Assembly: GCF_003700275.1 (NCBI RefSeq)
Contig: NZ_RBRE01000010.1
Coordinates: 1-64,000 of the forward strand
DNA length: 64,000 nucleotides
Source: Pseudomonas cichorii
GTDB taxonomy: Bacteria; Pseudomonadota; Gammaproteobacteria; Pseudomonadales; Pseudomonadaceae
Direction of reading: 5' to 3'
Made by a program: the position numbers and the translations under genes
Part shown: in pieces, positions 62,508-64,000 of the stretch
Position numbering within the stretch: position 1 is the stretch's first letter
Layout of the letters: every line of letters begins with the position of its first letter
The notes under the pieces: generated by a model
The model's input: the letters and a program-made list of their open reading frames with translations, nothing else
Database searches by the model: none
What the model was told of the DNA's origin: nothing

Positions 62508-63659
62508 ATGTCTGATGTCAAACGCATTGCGCTGTTTCTGGACGGTACCTGGAACAATGTGGACGATAATACCAACGTGTACCGCGCCAAATCCCTATGC
62601 AACAAATCGCCCGAGCAACTCTGTTACTACAGTGCCGGTGTAGGTACCCAGGCCGGGGATCATATTGCCGGCGGGATGTTTGGTATCGGCATCAATCAGG
62701 AAGTCCTCAGCGCCTACGAGTGGCTGGTCGATCACTATGAGCCCGATGCCAGGATATTCATTTTCGGCTTCAGCCGCGGAGCCTTTACCGCCCGAAGCCT
62801 TGCCGGATTCATTTCCATTTGTGGCCTGCTCAAACCCGGTTCGCCCATTTCCTTGAAGCAGCTTTACGAGCGTTATCGCAAGGGCAAGGCCGAGCATTCC
62901 ATTCGCGCCCTGGCGCATATCGATGACAACGATCTGTCGCAGGAAGACAAATGGCTCAAGCGTTACTCCCGGCCGATCCCCGTGTGGTTCCAGGGTGTAT
63001 GGGACACTGTGGGCGCACTCGGTGTGCCGTTGCCGTGGGCGCCGCATATCAGCAGCGAAGACTTTGCCTTCCTTGAGACAGACCTGCGAATCAATGACAC
63101 CTACGCCTATCACGCCATGGCCATCGACGAACATCGCGAAGCGTTCAAACCGACCTTGTGGCAAAAACAGACACCGAAGCAGGGCGACACCTACAAGCCC
63201 CGCGATCTGGCTGACGTCGAACAGCGCTGGTTCGTCGGGGCACACGCCAATGTCGGTGGCGGTTATGAAAATGACCTGCTGGCCCAGGTACCCCTGCAAT
63301 GGTTGATGAACAAGGCCGCAAGCCATGGGCTGATATTCAACAGTGAAGTGACCCTAGATGGCGACGAGGCAGGCTGCCCGATCAGGGATTCCTATGCCGA
63401 AATGGCCCATGGTCTCTATGAGGTCGTAACCTTGGGCAAACATTACTATCGCCCGATCGGGACCGCGCCGATAGATAACGGAACCAGCATTACCACCGTC
63501 ATCAATGAAACCATTGATGCGTCAGTGTTTGAGCGCTGGAGGAAGGACTCCGGTTATCGGCCGAAGAACCTTGCTGACTGGGGCGCGCGGCATGATGTGG
63601 ATCCGGGACAGTTGTCGGGCAATGTGTCGGCGGCTGATCCGGCGTTGTCCGTGCCATAG
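62508..63659 (+). CDS. DUF2235 alpha/beta-hydrolase-like protein
   Basis: This 383-residue protein has the DUF2235 hallmarks: N-terminal RIALFLDGTWNN, then YYSAGVGTQ, and a nucleophile elbow GFSRGAFTARS with Ser89. It also has WDTVGALGVP and a later His in GAHANVGGGY. The family includes type VI secretion phospholipase effectors (Tle1), but many short members without a secretion context have no known role. It is of the short type and has no adjacent immunity or vgrG gene. AGGAG is six bases before the ATG at 62508. It follows the LodB-like gene by 28 bases and could share its transcript. Confidence 0.85.
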   Translation: MSDVKRIALFLDGTWNNVDDNTNVYRAKSLCNKSPEQLCYYSAGVGTQAGDHIAGGMFGIGINQEVLSAYEWLVDHYEPDARIFIFGFSRGAFTARSLAGFISICGLLKPGSPISLKQLYERYRKGKAEHSIRALAHIDDNDLSQEDKWLKRYSRPIPVWFQGVWDTVGALGVPLPWAPHISSEDFAFLETDLRINDTYAYHAMAIDEHREAFKPTLWQKQTPKQGDTYKPRDLADVEQRWFVGAHANVGGGYENDLLAQVPLQWLMNKAASHGLIFNSEVTLDGDEAGCPIRDSYAEMAHGLYEVVTLGKHYYRPIGTAPIDNGTSITTVINETIDASVFERWRKDSGYRPKNLADWGARHDVDPGQLSGNVSAADPALSVP

Positions 63660-63681
63660 TTCACCAAAGGCAATCCGGGCG

Positions 63682-64000
63682 TCATGCCTGCGCAGTCTGG
63701 GCAGGGGAGTCACATGCATGTTGAGCTTCCTGCTCCTGGGCTCGCGCAGTCATGACGGTCAGCACTGCCGATATGATCAACAGCGCGGCACTCATTTCAA
63801 ATGTGGCACTGTAGCCGTAATGATCGAAAAGCACGCCACCCAGCGTTGCGCCGAGCATGATTGCCAACTGCACCACGGCAACCAGCAATCCGCCACCGGC
63901 CTCGGCATCCTGCGGCATTGTCCTTGCCAGCCAGGTCCACCAGCCCACGGGGGCTGCCGTGGCGACCAGCCCCCAAAGCCCCAGCGCAACGGCAGTAAGC
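63682..64000 (-). CDS. MFS transporter, C-terminal part (runs off right edge)
   Basis: This is the 3' end of a minus-strand gene; the frame is open to the window edge. The visible 105 or so residues hold membrane helices with VGWWTWLARTMPQDAEAGGGL and ATLGGVLFDHYGYSATF, typical of the C-terminal helices of drug/sugar efflux MFS proteins of the DHA1 type (AraJ/NepI-like). The substrate cannot be judged from this fragment. It is convergent with the DUF2235 gene, with 22 bases between stops. Confidence 0.75.
   Translation of the reverse strand, partial: LTAVALGLWGLVATAAPVGWWTWLARTMPQDAEAGGGLLVAVVQLAIMLGATLGGVLFDHYGYSATFEMSAALLIISAVLTVMTARAQEQEAQHACDSPAQTAQA

Noticed and set aside
62508..63659. 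Type VI secretion effector with immunity gene
   Set aside because: The DUF2235 protein is of the short type and there is no vgrG, PAAR, chaperone or small immunity-like gene beside it.

Overview
The window looks like a Pseudomonas chromosome, most likely from the P. syringae / P. cichorii / P. viridiflava side of the genus. The GC content is high and the coding density is high. The left edge has the layout of the syringafactin/cichofactin lipopeptide locus (terminal Leu-Leu NRPS with two thioesterases, then a MacA/MacB-type exporter). The organism call is an inference from gene content and was not checked against a database.

Layout. (1) 1-10140: the 3' end of a linear-lipopeptide NRPS (two Leu adenylation domains, tandem TE), its MacA/MacB-like exporter, and a convergent LuxR-type regulator. 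(2) 10368-14379: a glucarate catabolic cassette on the minus strand (LacI-type repressor, MFS transporter, glucarate dehydratase) with two identical 12-bp palindromic operators. (3) 14634-15866: a lipoprotein alpha/beta hydrolase. (4) 15920-54795: a siderophore locus of about 39 kb. It holds a TonB-dependent receptor, a FecBCDE-type uptake system, a stand-alone aspartyl beta-hydroxylase, four NRPS genes, a PvdE-like exporter, a FhuF-type ferric reductase, an MbtH-like protein and a diaminobutyrate aminotransferase. Three Fur-box-like sites sit in front of its transcription units. (5) 54866-57010: a nitronate monooxygenase-type oxidoreductase and an EamA transporter. (6) 57136-63659: an SMP-30 family protein, a catalase-like/LodA-like fusion protein with its LodB-like flavoprotein partner, and a DUF2235 hydrolase. 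(7) The end of an MFS transporter runs off the right edge.

How the siderophore genes work together. Specificity residues read by eye give a seven-module line: Asp(E) - Dab - X - X - Asp - Gly-like - Asp. The Dab aminotransferase supplies the diaminobutyrate. All three Asp modules appear to be hydroxylation sites. Modules 1 and 5 carry tandem carrier domains, which I link to the stand-alone hydroxylase. Module 7 begins with a condensation-like domain lacking HHxxxDG (an interface domain), and a second hydroxylase is fused to the end of the preceding NRPS. Three beta-hydroxyaspartates would give a hexadentate Fe(III) ligand. The exporter, receptor, ABC importer and FhuF reductase complete the cycle of export, uptake and iron release. 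I cannot match this module order to a siderophore I know.

The other striking gene is at 58398-61364. It joins a complete-looking catalase-like haem domain to a LodA-like CTQ amino-acid oxidase, so one polypeptide would both make and meet hydrogen peroxide. No rRNA, tRNA, CRISPR array or insertion sequence was recognised.
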